Assembly (NCBI GenBank): GCA_020048795.1
Contig: JAIFMA010000034.1
Coordinates: 1 to 17,108, forward strand
Direction: 5' to 3'
Length of the DNA stretch: 17,108 bases
From: Rhodoferax sp.
GTDB lineage: Bacteria > Pseudomonadota > Gammaproteobacteria > Burkholderiales > Burkholderiaceae_C
Shown: positions 7,219-14,540 of the stretch, piece by piece
How the letters are laid out: the number at the start of each line of letters is the position of its first letter
Numbering within the stretch: position 1 is the first letter of the stretch
Notes under the pieces: model-generated
What the model was told of the DNA's origin: nothing
Seen by the model: the letters and a program-made list of their open reading frames with translations, nothing else
Database searches by the model: none
Made by a program: the position numbers and the translations under genes

Positions 7219-7401
7219 TCAAAGCACCTTGACCAGATAACTGATCTTGTTAATCATGCCGCGGACCTCTGGTGTGTCCACCAATTCACTGGTGCTACGC
7301 ATCTTGCGCAAGCCCAAGCCGCGAATCGTCGCCCGGTGAGACTCTGCACAGCCAATAGTGCTGCGTACCAACTGAACCATCACTTTTTTTTGTGTCGTCA
7401 T
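7219..7401 (-). CDS. rpmD: 50S ribosomal protein L30
   Basis: L30 is a small 50S protein. The 60-residue product reads MTTQKKVMVQLVRSTIGC at the start and contains the family motif ATIRGLGLRKMRSTSEL, ending SYLVKVL. The ATG at 7401 is preceded by GGAGA. A longer frame upstream overlaps rpsE and is not coding. It lies 13 bases after rpsE and 10 bases before rplO, the normal spc order. The usual E. coli length is 59 residues. Confidence 0.96.
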   Translation of the reverse strand: MTTQKKVMVQLVRSTIGCAESHRATIRGLGLRKMRSTSELVDTPEVRGMINKISYLVKVL

Positions 7402-7414
7402 AACAAGTCTCCAA

Positions 7415-7939
7415 TCAGGCAAACAGCTCTTCAACTGTCTTGCCGCGCTTGGCTGCAACAATCGAAGGGGTTGTGGCATGTGAAAGCGCATCCAGGGTCG
7501 CACGAACCATGTTGTAAGGATTACTGGAACCGTGGCTCTTGGCGACGATATCAGTGATACCAACGACCTCAAACACTGCCCGCATGGGACCACCTGCAAT
7601 GATGCCCGTGCCTTTGGGTGCCGGTGCCATCATCACCGATGCCGCGCCATGCTGGCCCACGACTCTGTGATGAATGGATCCGTTCTTTAAGGACACTTTT
7701 GTCATGTTGCGACGCGCCTCTTCCATCGCCTTTTGCACAGCAGCGGGAACTTCCTTCGATTTTCCCTTACCCATACCCACCGTACCATCGCCATCGCCGA
7801 CAACCGTCAAGGCGGCAAACCCCAAAATTCGACCGCCTTTGACCACTTTAGTCACTCGGTTGATCGCGATCATTTTCTCGCGTAGACCGTCTTCAGGGCC
7901 CTCTGCCTTGCCTTGCATTTTTGCTTGTACTTTAGCCAT
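7415..7939 (-). CDS. rpsE: 30S ribosomal protein S5
   Basis: S5 helps form the mRNA entry channel and influences decoding accuracy. The 174-residue product has a charged N-terminal extension, then the double-stranded RNA binding-like domain with AINRVTKVVKGGRILGFAAL and GDGDGTVGMGKGKSKEVPAA. The C-terminal domain follows with PKGTGIIAGGPMRAVFEVVG. Two ATGs are adjacent at 7942 and 7939; the ribosome site is weak (GGA) and fits the second better, so the start is uncertain by one codon. It follows rplR by 17 bases. E. coli S5 is 167 residues, the difference being mainly at the N-terminus. Confidence 0.97.
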   Translation of the reverse strand: MAKVQAKMQGKAEGPEDGLREKMIAINRVTKVVKGGRILGFAALTVVGDGDGTVGMGKGKSKEVPAAVQKAMEEARRNMTKVSLKNGSIHHRVVGQHGAASVMMAPAPKGTGIIAGGPMRAVFEVVGITDIVAKSHGSSNPYNMVRATLDALSHATTPSIVAAKRGKTVEELFA

Positions 7940-7956
7940 CATTTATTCCGATCTGC

Positions 7957-8322
7957 TTAGAACTGCAAGCCAGCTTCGCGTGCCGACTCAGCCAGCGCTT
8001 TGACGCGACCGTGGTACGCAAACCCGGCGCGATCAAACGCCACTTTCTCAATACCAGCGGCCTTTGCTTTTTCAGCCACCCGCGTGCCAACCACCTTTGC
8101 AGCGGCAACATTTCCGCCCTTGCCAGAACCCCCAAGGGCGTTCCGAACTTCTGCTTCGGCGGTGGATGCCGTGGCCAACACCTTGCCACCGTCGCCAGAA
8201 ATGACGCTGGCATAAATGTGTAAATTGGTACGGTTGACGGTCAATCGAGCCACGCCCTGATTGGCGATTCGAATGCGGGTTTGACGAGCTCTGCGCAGAC
8301 GCTGTTCTTTTTTGCTCAACAT
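7957..8322 (-). CDS. rplR: 50S ribosomal protein L18
   Basis: L18 binds 5S rRNA and, with L5, joins it to the 50S central protuberance. The 121-residue product opens MLSKKEQRLRRARQTRIRIA and has the RLTVNRTNLHIYASVIS strand region. It ends in the conserved VAFDRAGFAYHGRVKALAES segment. AAGGAG precedes the ATG. It is 11 bases after rplF. E. coli L18 is 117 residues. The opposite strand and alternative frames also stay open here because of codon bias, but none looks real. Confidence 0.97.
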   Translation of the reverse strand: MLSKKEQRLRRARQTRIRIANQGVARLTVNRTNLHIYASVISGDGGKVLATASTAEAEVRNALGGSGKGGNVAAAKVVGTRVAEKAKAAGIEKVAFDRAGFAYHGRVKALAESAREAGLQF

Positions 8323-8333
8323 GTTGCAGCTCC

Positions 8334-8867
8334 TTATTTCTTCTTGGTTTCTTTGATGGCAACTTTTTCGTCAGCGTAACGAATGCCCTTACCTTTGTAA
8401 GGTTCCGGCGGACGAATGGCGCGAATTTCAGCGGCAATCTGACCAACCCGCTGCCGATCAGCACCCTTGATCAAAATTTCGGTAGGTGTTGGTGTCGTCA
8501 CAGCAATACCTAAAGGCATTTCCTTGTTCACCGGGTGCGAATAGCCAACCGCCAGATTCAGCTTGTTGGCTTGCGCCTGGGCTTTGTAACCGACACCAAT
8601 CAGCGTCAGTTTTTTCTCAAAACCCTTGGTGACGCCGGTCACCATATTGTTGACCAACTGACGCATCGTGCCAGCCATCGCGTCAGCAGCGCGAGACTCA
8701 TTGGCGGCAGCAAAACTCAGCTTGCCACCATCGTTAGACACTTTGACCAAACCATTCTGTGCAAGCAGCAACATGCCACCCGCGCCCTTGACACTTAGCT
8801 GCTGCTCACCAAGCACCACATCCACCCCGGCAGGGATGGTTACTGGCAATTTTCCAATACGAGACAT
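8334..8867 (-). CDS. rplF: 50S ribosomal protein L6
   Basis: L6 lies at the base of the L7/L12 stalk near the sarcin-ricin loop. The 177-residue product equals the E. coli length. It opens MSRIGKLPVTIPAGVDV, has two repeated L6 folds, and ends with the signature PPEPYKGKGIRYADE and a lysine tail. The start at 8867 has AGGAGAA upstream; a frame extending 14 codons further into the rpsH-rplF gap is discarded. The gap to rpsH is 26 bases. Confidence 0.98.
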   Translation of the reverse strand: MSRIGKLPVTIPAGVDVVLGEQQLSVKGAGGMLLLAQNGLVKVSNDGGKLSFAAANESRAADAMAGTMRQLVNNMVTGVTKGFEKKLTLIGVGYKAQAQANKLNLAVGYSHPVNKEMPLGIAVTTPTPTEILIKGADRQRVGQIAAEIRAIRPPEPYKGKGIRYADEKVAIKETKKK

Positions 8868-8893
8868 TTTCTGATTCTCCTGAATGTCACGCC

Positions 8894-9289
8894 TTAGGCG
8901 ACATAGCAAAGTACTTCGCCACCAACACCGGTTGCGCGAGCCTTACGGTCGGTCATCACGCCTTTCGGTGTCGTGACAATAGCCACGCCTAGACCGTTCT
9001 GAACTTGTGGAATGGCATCACTACCACGGTACACGCGCAAACCAGGGCGACTGACTCGCTCAATGCGTTCAATCACTGGTCGGCCAGCGTAATACTTCAA
9101 AGCGATTTCCAGCTCTTGTATTCCACCGGTCACACTGACCTTGAAATCTTCAATGTAGCCTTCTTCTTTTAACACCTGAACGATTGCGACCTTCACTTTG
9201 GATGATGGCAGGCGGACAGTGGCTTTAGCAACCATTTGTGCATTGCGAATACGCGTCAAAAGGTCGGCGATCGGGTCACTCATACTCAT
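8894..9289 (-). CDS. rpsH: 30S ribosomal protein S8
   Basis: S8 binds helix 21 of 16S rRNA early in 30S assembly and in E. coli also represses the spc operon by binding its mRNA at the start of rplE. The 131-residue product opens MSMSDPIADLLTRIRNAQ, contains RVSRPGLRVYRGSDAIP, and ends GVGGEVLCYVA, all family hallmarks. AGGAGA lies six bases before ATG 9289, which favours this start over the ATG two codons later. It follows rpsN by 18 bases. Confidence 0.98.
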   Translation of the reverse strand: MSMSDPIADLLTRIRNAQMVAKATVRLPSSKVKVAIVQVLKEEGYIEDFKVSVTGGIQELEIALKYYAGRPVIERIERVSRPGLRVYRGSDAIPQVQNGLGVAIVTTPKGVMTDRKARATGVGGEVLCYVA

Positions 9290-9307
9290 ATCTATGTCTC
9301 CTGCCGA

Positions 9308-9613
9308 TTACCAGCTAGCCTTGACGATGCCGGGAATCTCACCAGCAAACGCCATTTCACGAATCTTGGCGCGAGCCAACCCAAAATGCGCAAAAGTTCC
9401 ACGTGGACGCCCGGTAATCGCACAACGGTTGCGCTGACGTGTTGGATTTGCATTACGCGGCAACAGCTGCAAGCCCAGACGGGCAGCTGCACGCTCCTCG
9501 TCCGTGCGCTTGGCATCCGTTGATATCGCCTTCAATTCCGCATGTTTTTTTGCGTACTTGGCAACCAGTTTGTCTCTCTTGAGCTCGCGTTCGATTAAAG
9601 CCATCTTAGCCAC
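9308..9613 (-). CDS. rpsN: 30S ribosomal protein S14 (zinc-free long form)
   Basis: S14 sits in the 30S head near the decoding region. The 101-residue product is the long C-minus form without the zinc-binding cysteines. It has MAKMALIERELKRDKLVAKY at the start and the signature GRPRGTFAHFGLARAKIRE, ending PGIVKASW. The start codon is GTG 9613, supported by GAGGTGAT about eight bases upstream, which overlaps the rplE stop. The gap is eight bases, so translation is probably coupled to rplE. Loss of zinc ligands in S14 contrasts with the zinc-binding L36 in the same operon. Confidence 0.97.
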   Translation of the reverse strand: MAKMALIERELKRDKLVAKYAKKHAELKAISTDAKRTDEERAAARLGLQLLPRNANPTRQRNRCAITGRPRGTFAHFGLARAKIREMAFAGEIPGIVKASW

Positions 9614-9621
9614 AGATCACC

Positions 9622-10161
9622 TCAGTTCTTGAAGGGGAAACGGAAACCAGCGAGAAGCGCCTTGCACTCATCGTCTGTCTTGGCCGTTGTTGTGATGCTG
9701 ATGTTGAGGCCGCGCAAGGCATCGACCTTGTCATACTCAATTTCAGGAAAAATGATTTGCTCTTTAACGCCAATGTTGTAATTGCCGCGCCCATCAAACG
9801 AGCGACCCGAGATACCACGAAAGTCGCGAACGCGGGGCAAGGCGACAGTCACAAACCGATCCAGGAACTCATACATTTGCGCACCGCGCAATGTCACCAT
9901 GCAGCCAATGGCCTGATTCTCACGAATCTTGAAACCTGCAATGGCCTTTTTGGACATGGTTACCACCGGCTTTTGCCCAGCAATCTTGGTCAGATCAGCC
10001 ACCGCGTGATCCATAACTTTTTTGTCAGCCACGGCTTCACTGACACCCATATTCAGAGTAATTTTGGTCAGGCGCGGCACCTGCATGGGTGACTTGTAGC
10101 CAAACTTCGCCATCAATTCAGGCGCCAGTTTTTCGCGGTAGATTTGTTGCAAACGAGCCAT
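9622..10161 (-). CDS. rplE: 50S ribosomal protein L5
   Basis: L5 binds 5S rRNA and contacts the P-site tRNA T-loop. The 179-residue product equals the E. coli length. It opens MARLQQIYREKLAPELMAKF, contains MGVSEAVADKKVMDHAVADL and the SKKAIAGFKIRENQAIGCMV segment, and ends LLAGFRFPFKN. An ATG two codons upstream overlaps the rplX stop (ATGA), but AAGGTGG is only one base from it and seven from ATG 10161, so the latter is preferred. It follows rplX by two bases. In E. coli the S8 repressor site is at this junction; I could not identify a matching structure by eye. Confidence 0.97.
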   Translation of the reverse strand: MARLQQIYREKLAPELMAKFGYKSPMQVPRLTKITLNMGVSEAVADKKVMDHAVADLTKIAGQKPVVTMSKKAIAGFKIRENQAIGCMVTLRGAQMYEFLDRFVTVALPRVRDFRGISGRSFDGRGNYNIGVKEQIIFPEIEYDKVDALRGLNISITTTAKTDDECKALLAGFRFPFKN

Positions 10162-10163
10162 GT

Positions 10164-10484
10164 TCATGCCACCTTGATTTCTTCGCCGCTGGACTTGTAA
10201 ACGCGAACGCGTTTGCCGTCAGCAGACATCTTGATTCCAACACGATCAGCCTTACCAGTTGCTGCATTGAAAATCGCAACATTTGACTGATGGAGGGGCA
10301 TGGTCTTTTCAACAATACCGCCCGCCTCACCCTTCATTGGGTTTGGTTTGGCATGTTTTTTGACCATATTGACACCCTCAACCACCAAGCGAGAGTCATC
10401 ATGGCGTAAAGCGACCTTGCCACGTTTACCTTTGTCACGACCAGTCAACACAATGACATCGTCGCCTTTGCGAATTTTGTTCAT
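10164..10484 (-). CDS. rplX: 50S ribosomal protein L24
   Basis: L24 starts 50S assembly by binding the 5' end of 23S rRNA. The 106-residue product carries the KOW motif RKGDDVIVLTGRDKGKRGKV at residues 5-24, then VEGVNMVKKHAKPNP and a C-terminal KRVRVYKSSGEEIKVA. AGGATG precedes ATG 10484. It follows rplN by nine bases and touches rplE with a two-base gap. E. coli L24 is 104 residues. Confidence 0.97.
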   Translation of the reverse strand: MNKIRKGDDVIVLTGRDKGKRGKVALRHDDSRLVVEGVNMVKKHAKPNPMKGEAGGIVEKTMPLHQSNVAIFNAATGKADRVGIKMSADGKRVRVYKSSGEEIKVA

Positions 10485-10493
10485 GGGACATCC

Positions 10494-10862
10494 TTACAAA
10501 ACTTCAGGGGCCAAAGACACAATCTTCATGAACTTCTCTGTGCGCAATTCGCGCGTCACGGGTCCAAAGATACGTGTGCCAATGGGCTCCAATTTGGCAT
10601 TGAGCAACACTGCCGCATTGCCATCAAACTTGACCAGCGAGCCGTCAGCCCGGCGAATGCCTTTTGCAGTGCGTACAACCACAGCACTGTAAACATCGCC
10701 TTTTTTGACACGACCACGCGGTGCAGCTTCTTTGATGCTCACTTTGATAATGTCACCCACGCTGGCGTAGCGACGCCTGGATCCGCCGAGCACCTTGATG
10801 CACAGAACGGACTTCGCGCCGGTGTTGTCGGCGACTTCTAGTCGAGATTCGGTTTGGATCAT
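10494..10862 (-). CDS. rplN: 50S ribosomal protein L14
   Basis: L14 lies at the subunit interface and forms an intersubunit bridge with 16S rRNA. The 122-residue product opens MIQTESRLEVADNTGAKSV, contains SRRRYASVGDIIKVSIKEA and ends FMKIVSLAPEVL. The start at 10862 is the family start; the frame stays open 14 codons upstream without support. The ribosome site is weak (GGGA about 11 bases ahead). It is the first gene of this operon: a strong promoter lies about 150 bases upstream and the usual rpsQ neighbour is missing. The long leader contains an inverted repeat that could control translation. Confidence 0.98.
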   Translation of the reverse strand: MIQTESRLEVADNTGAKSVLCIKVLGGSRRRYASVGDIIKVSIKEAAPRGRVKKGDVYSAVVVRTAKGIRRADGSLVKFDGNAAVLLNAKLEPIGTRIFGPVTRELRTEKFMKIVSLAPEVL

Positions 10863-10875
10863 TTGTGTATTTCCC

Positions 10876-10912
10876 AACTTGCACCAGAACATGTTTTTGC
10901 ACAACGCAAGTT
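10876..10912 (-). promoter_or_regulatory. inverted repeat in the rplN leader
   Basis: The leader RNA contains AACTTGC (10912-10906) and GCAAGTT (10882-10876), a perfect seven-base inverted repeat with a 23-base loop, ending 13 bases before the rplN ATG. A competing short stem, TTGC/GCAA, uses the same 5' arm with an internal GCAA. The two pairings exclude each other, as in attenuator-like switches. The role is unproven, but many ribosomal operons are controlled by a leader structure bound by one of their own products. Confidence 0.35.
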
Positions 10913-11010
10913 ATTATTCCAGTCAGTCTTGGGCCCGTTACCGGCAACATGAACCACTCATGAGGACAGCTTTGGGCGGAAGTTCTCCGCTCTCTCAAGC
11001 GAAGCCTTGT

Positions 11011-11039
11011 ATTATGCAGTCAAATTAGCGACGCGTCAA
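11011..11039 (-). promoter_or_regulatory. strong sigma70-type promoter of the rplN operon
   Basis: On the minus strand TTGACG (11039-11034) is separated by exactly 17 bases from CATAAT (11016-11011). Each box matches consensus at five of six positions. Transcription would start near 11004, giving a leader of about 140 bases before rplN. The -35 box contains the TGA stop of the upstream glpD gene. Confidence 0.75.
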
Positions 11040-12586
11040 AGTTTTTTGACGGATTTCAAAAGATATTGTTCAGCAAGCCGCAAAAAAACCTCAGTGGCTG
11101 GGTCGTTTCTGGTTTCCTGGCGCAGGATGTCGCCCACTTGAGCCGCCACTTTGGCCGCCAATCTGGCATCCAGAAACAGCAGTCTTGATCGACGCGCCAA
11201 CACATCCTCGACCGTCATGGCGTATTCGTAGCGTGCGCCAAACCGGACCATCGCCTGCGTCAGGCCCGGGGCGATCTCATCCTGAGCTCCTGGCAAAGCG
11301 TTGACATACGCCTGTTCCGCGCCATAGGAATGCAAACCCGGCGCGTGGCAAATAGGCAGCACCGCTGCAGACCCGCCATCCGTGCCCAGCAAATGCAGCT
11401 TTTCTGTCAAGCCACGTCTGGTCTTTGCGATCAATAGACCCTGCTCGCATTTTTCCAGCACATCCTCGGCCATGGCCCGGTAGGTGGTCCACTTGCCACC
11501 GGTCACTGTCACCAGTCCGCTGCGACTGATCAATATGGTGTGTTCACGACTCAGGGACTTGGTGTTCAGGCCTTCGTTTTCCGGCTTTTTGACCAAGGGG
11601 CGCAAACCCACCCAGACACTTTTGACATCCTCACGCGTGGGCGCGCGCTTTAGGTAACGGGCCGACTCCCGCAAAATAAACTCAATTTCGTCGTCAAAGG
11701 CTTGCGGCTCCCGGTCCAGATCCGGGCGCGGAGTGTCCGTGGTGCCCAAGATGACCTTGCCCAGCCACGGCACCGCGAACAGCACCCGGCCATCCGCCGT
11801 CTTTGGCACCATCATGGCCACATTGGAGCCGAGAAACTCGCGATCAACCACCATGTGCACACCCTGGCTGGGGAAAACCATGGCCGGCGTCTTACGACCA
11901 CTGGGCCCATTGATGTTGAGCCCGTCCTTTTGCCTTAATTCATCGACCCATACCCCGGTGGCATTGACGATACAGCGGCTGCGAATCTGGTAGATTTTCC
12001 CGGTCAGTTGATCCTCGCAGGTCAGGCCTGCAAGTTGCCCTGCGTCGTAGTGCAAATCGGTCGCCCGGCAGTAGTTGATCAGCAGTGCACCACGACTGGC
12101 CGCCGTGCGCGCCAGCGCCAGGGCAAATCTCGCATCATTGAATTGGCCATCCCAATACTTGACCCCACCGCTGAGTCCGCTGGCGCGCAAAGTCGGCAAA
12201 TAGCCTAGCGTTTCCTGTCGACCCAACATTTCAGTGCGTCCCAACCCGGCGCGCCCCGCCAACAAGTCGTACATCTTCAAGCCTGCACCATAAAACGGAG
12301 CCTCCCACCAATGGTAGGTAGGCATGACAAACGCCAGTGGCTGCGCCATATGGGGCGCATTGCTCAAAACCAGCATCCGCTCCTGCAATGCTTGCTGCAC
12401 CAGACTGATGTTTCCCTGGGCCAAGTAGCGCACACCGCCATGCACCAGTTTGGTTGATCGCGACGAGGTGCCCTTGGCAAAATCATGGGATTCGATCAGA
12501 ACCACCCGCAAACCCCGTACCGCAGCATCCAGCGCCACCCCCAGCCCTGTTGCTCCGCCGCCGACGATGATCATGTCGTATTGCAC
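11036..12586 (-). CDS. glpD: FAD-dependent glycerol-3-phosphate dehydrogenase
   Basis: Oxidises glycerol 3-phosphate to dihydroxyacetone phosphate at the inner membrane and passes electrons to quinone. The 516 residues from GTG 12586 contain the FAD-binding GGGATGLG (9-16), the family signature GTSSRSTKLVHGGVRYL (39-55), VNATGVW (207-213) and TGGKWTTYR (362-370). The start is a problem. Upstream codons continue in frame and encode a family-like segment (TDRLELLGRLAEPVQYD) but contain no ATG, GTG or TTG before an in-frame stop. An ATG at 12660 is in another frame by one base. Either the gene starts at GTG without a good ribosome site, or one base has been lost near 12657. The gene lies just upstream of the rplN promoter, with no glpF or glpK nearby. 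Confidence 0.9.
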   Translation of the reverse strand: MQYDMIIVGGGATGLGVALDAAVRGLRVVLIESHDFAKGTSSRSTKLVHGGVRYLAQGNISLVQQALQERMLVLSNAPHMAQPLAFVMPTYHWWEAPFYGAGLKMYDLLAGRAGLGRTEMLGRQETLGYLPTLRASGLSGGVKYWDGQFNDARFALALARTAASRGALLINYCRATDLHYDAGQLAGLTCEDQLTGKIYQIRSRCIVNATGVWVDELRQKDGLNINGPSGRKTPAMVFPSQGVHMVVDREFLGSNVAMMVPKTADGRVLFAVPWLGKVILGTTDTPRPDLDREPQAFDDEIEFILRESARYLKRAPTREDVKSVWVGLRPLVKKPENEGLNTKSLSREHTILISRSGLVTVTGGKWTTYRAMAEDVLEKCEQGLLIAKTRRGLTEKLHLLGTDGGSAAVLPICHAPGLHSYGAEQAYVNALPGAQDEIAPGLTQAMVRFGARYEYAMTVEDVLARRSRLLFLDARLAAKVAAQVGDILRQETRNDPATEVFLRLAEQYLLKSVKKL

Positions 12587-12660
12587 GGGCTCGGCCAGGC
12601 GGCCCAGCAGTTCCAGGCGATCGGTGGCGAGAGGTTGCGGTACTTTGGATGTGAACTCAT

Positions 12661-12844
12661 GGATTATTGGTCAATTCGTGAACTACTCACCCCCTCAATG
12701 CTTCATTGATGCCTTCTTTTCTCTTGCTACAAAATAATGAGTGACAATTATCCTGAATGCCAAACTTGCCCGACCTCACACAAATCAGGCATGCGCCAAA
12801 GGATGAGTTGATCCGGATGCTGTGACCCTTACGGCAGCAAGAGC
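12661..12844. other. gap upstream of glpD with no convincing gene
   Basis: This stretch holds the presumed upstream region of glpD, read on the minus strand. I see no strong promoter and no glycerol-repressor operator. One frame at 12791-12820 reads PKDELIRML, faintly like the LTPDEVVRIL segment of integron integrases. It may therefore be part of the relic that follows, but eight residues are too few to be sure. Confidence 0.3.
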
Positions 12845-13076
12845 CCGATGCATTTGGCTGCCAAATACCCTGATCTTGGTCAGCGCAGGGGCTGGTTTTG
12901 GGTGTTTCCCGCAGCCAAATTGTCTGTTGACCCACCTTCCCGAACCGAGCACAGGCACCACGCGTACGAAGAGCCTTTACGCAGGCCCATCAAGCTGGCA
13001 AGCGCTGCTGCACAGATTTTCAAACCGGTGGCGGCCTATCGGCCAGCCAGTTGGAGCACGACGCTGCCTGACAGCA
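12845..13076 (+). pseudogene. intI: decayed integron integrase (IntI) fragment
   Basis: Read on the plus strand, the segment matches the C-terminal half of integron integrases. AAKYPDLGQ, then GWFWVFPAAKLSVDP and RHHAYEEPLRR, then an alpha-helical stretch ending IFKPV, line up without gaps with the IntI-specific region (in IntI1: KYP, WFWVF, DPRSG, RHHMY, KPATPHTLRHS). This region distinguishes IntI from other tyrosine recombinases. After KPV (13030) the catalytic RHS box is disrupted: the frame reads YRPASWSTTLPD. The N-terminal half and the terminal tyrosine region are missing or unrecognisable. It is therefore a relic, not an active enzyme. No attC sites or cassette array were seen around it. 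The match is from memory of the family and was not searched. Confidence 0.75.
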
Positions 13077-13349
13077 AAATCAACCGGTGTCAGTGTCTTC
13101 AACCTGATTGGGCCAATAGCCATAATTCGCCTGTAGCACACAGCAATAAAGCGCTAGGCGCTACTTTTTTTGAGAGTAAAAGGTGCTCATTTTTTTGTAC
13201 TACAGCCCGGCAGTGCGAACGCCAAGCACCCACGCCATGGCAACGACAAACCAATCCACCCCAAATCAGCACCACAGCCGTCAGACACCGATTCATGCCC
13301 TCATAATGCCGTGCAAGCCCAAAAAGACATGCTCCTAGCCCACACTGCC
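13077..13349. other. intergenic region before the amidohydrolase gene
   Basis: About 270 bases with no convincing gene. Weak traces of the IntI frame may reach 13110 (INRCQCL against IRTVQEL). Two CATAAT boxes (13121-13126 and 13302-13307) could serve as -10 elements for the plus-strand gene, but neither has a good -35. A GCGCTAGGCGCT repeat lies at 13151-13162. Confidence 0.4.
13146..13170 (+). repeat. short GC palindrome with T-run, possible half copy of an intergenic repeat
   Basis: AGCGC-TAG-GCGCT (13150-13162) is followed by a T-run, resembling a weak plus-strand terminator. AATAAAGCGCTAGGC here resembles AATAAGCGCTGCAGGC at 14560-14574, suggesting two members of one intergenic repeat family. 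Repeats of this look are common between genes in Comamonadaceae, as I recall. Confidence 0.35.
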
Positions 13350-14540
13350 ATGAAAATCATTGACGCCATTGCTCAGCAAAGCTCCGCCCACGCCGCCCTG
13401 CGCCGCGACATCCACGCCCACCCCGAGCTGTGTTTCACAGAAGTCCGCACCGCCGATGTGGTGGCGCAAAAGCTCACCGAATGGGGCATACCCATCCACC
13501 GCGGACTAGGCACCACCGGTGTGGTGGGCATTGTCAAAAACGGCAACTCCAGCCGCGCCATTGGCCTGCGCGCCGACATGGACGCACTGCCCATGCAAGA
13601 GGCCAACACCTTTGCGCACACCAGCACCATGCCTGGCAAGATGCACGCCTGCGGCCACGACGGGCACACCGCCATGCTGCTGGCCGCAGCCCAATACCTG
13701 AGCACGCACCGTAACTTTGACGGCACGGTGTATCTGATCTTCCAGCCGGCCGAAGAGGGCGGCGGCGGTGCCCGCGAGATGATCAAGGACGGCTTGTTTG
13801 AGCGGTTTCCAATGGACGCGGTATTTGGCCTGCACAACTGGCCGGGCTTGGATGTCGGATTTTTTGCGGCCAGCCCGGGGCCGGTGATGGCTTCCAGCAA
13901 CGAGTTCAAGATCACCCTGCACGGCAAGGGTGGCCATGCCGCCATGCCGCACAACGCCATCGACCCGGTGCCGGTGGCGTGCCAGCTGGTGCAGGCGTTT
14001 CAGACCATCATCAGCCGCAACGTCAAACCGATTGAGGCCGGCGTGATCTCGGTCACCATGATTCATACCGGCGAGGCCACCAACGTGATTCCCAACAACT
14101 GTGAGCTGCAAGGCACGGTGCGCACGTTTTCGCTGGACCTGCTGGGCATGATCGAGCAGCGCATGCAACATATCACTGAAAACCTCTGCGCGGCATTTGG
14201 GCTGACGGCCGAGTTTGAGTTTCAACGCAATTACCCGCCCACCATCAACAGCGCCGCCGAGGCCGAGTTTTGCCGCCAGGTCATGACCGATATCGTGGGT
14301 GCTGACAAAGTGCAGGTGCAAGAGCCCACCATGGGCGCGGAGGATTTCTCTTACATGCTGCTGGCCAAACCGGGTTGTTATGCCTTCATAGCCAATGGCG
14401 ATGGCACGCACCGTGCGATGGGCCATGGCGCTGGGCCCTGCATGCTGCACAACCCCAGCTATGACTTCAACGATGCCCTGCTGCCGCTGGGCGCGACTTA
14501 TTGGGTGCGTTTGGCGGAAGCTTTTTTGCTACCAAAATAA
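13350..14540 (+). CDS. M20 family metallo-amidohydrolase (hippurate hydrolase-like)
   Basis: A cytosolic di-metal hydrolase that removes acyl or amino-acid groups from N-acyl amino acids. The exact substrate cannot be told; hippurate hydrolase and N-acetyl amino acid or IAA-conjugate hydrolases are all possible. The 396-residue product opens MKIIDAIAQQSSAHAALRRD. It shows the RADMDALPM motif and the metal-binding set Cys101, His103 (HACGHDGHTAM), Glu135/Glu136 (PAEEGGGG), His162 (LHNW) and His367 (MLHNPSYDFND). The dimerisation domain falls at about residues 185-290. The start at 13350 is chosen by family convention; ATG 13329 is seven codons upstream and neither has a clear ribosome site. 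It converges with coaX, and its codon use is GC-rich like coaX and the dioxygenase gene. Confidence 0.93.
   Translation: MKIIDAIAQQSSAHAALRRDIHAHPELCFTEVRTADVVAQKLTEWGIPIHRGLGTTGVVGIVKNGNSSRAIGLRADMDALPMQEANTFAHTSTMPGKMHACGHDGHTAMLLAAAQYLSTHRNFDGTVYLIFQPAEEGGGGAREMIKDGLFERFPMDAVFGLHNWPGLDVGFFAASPGPVMASSNEFKITLHGKGGHAAMPHNAIDPVPVACQLVQAFQTIISRNVKPIEAGVISVTMIHTGEATNVIPNNCELQGTVRTFSLDLLGMIEQRMQHITENLCAAFGLTAEFEFQRNYPPTINSAAEAEFCRQVMTDIVGADKVQVQEPTMGAEDFSYMLLAKPGCYAFIANGDGTHRAMGHGAGPCMLHNPSYDFNDALLPLGATYWVRLAEAFLLPK

Noticed and set aside
12687..12935. Minus-strand frame upstream of glpD as a possible regulator gene
   Set aside because: Cysteine- and serine-rich composition typical of a random frame, no recognisable domain, and it overlaps the integrase relic.
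12848..13306. Plus-strand frame of 152 codons as an intact new gene
   Set aside because: Its first 60-75 codons are the integron-integrase relic; the remainder has no coding character and no start signal was found.
13506..14450. Long minus-strand frame of 314 codons opposite the amidohydrolase gene
   Set aside because: It mirrors a GC-rich real gene with all M20 motifs; its histidine- and arginine-rich product has no recognisable family and no ribosome site was seen.
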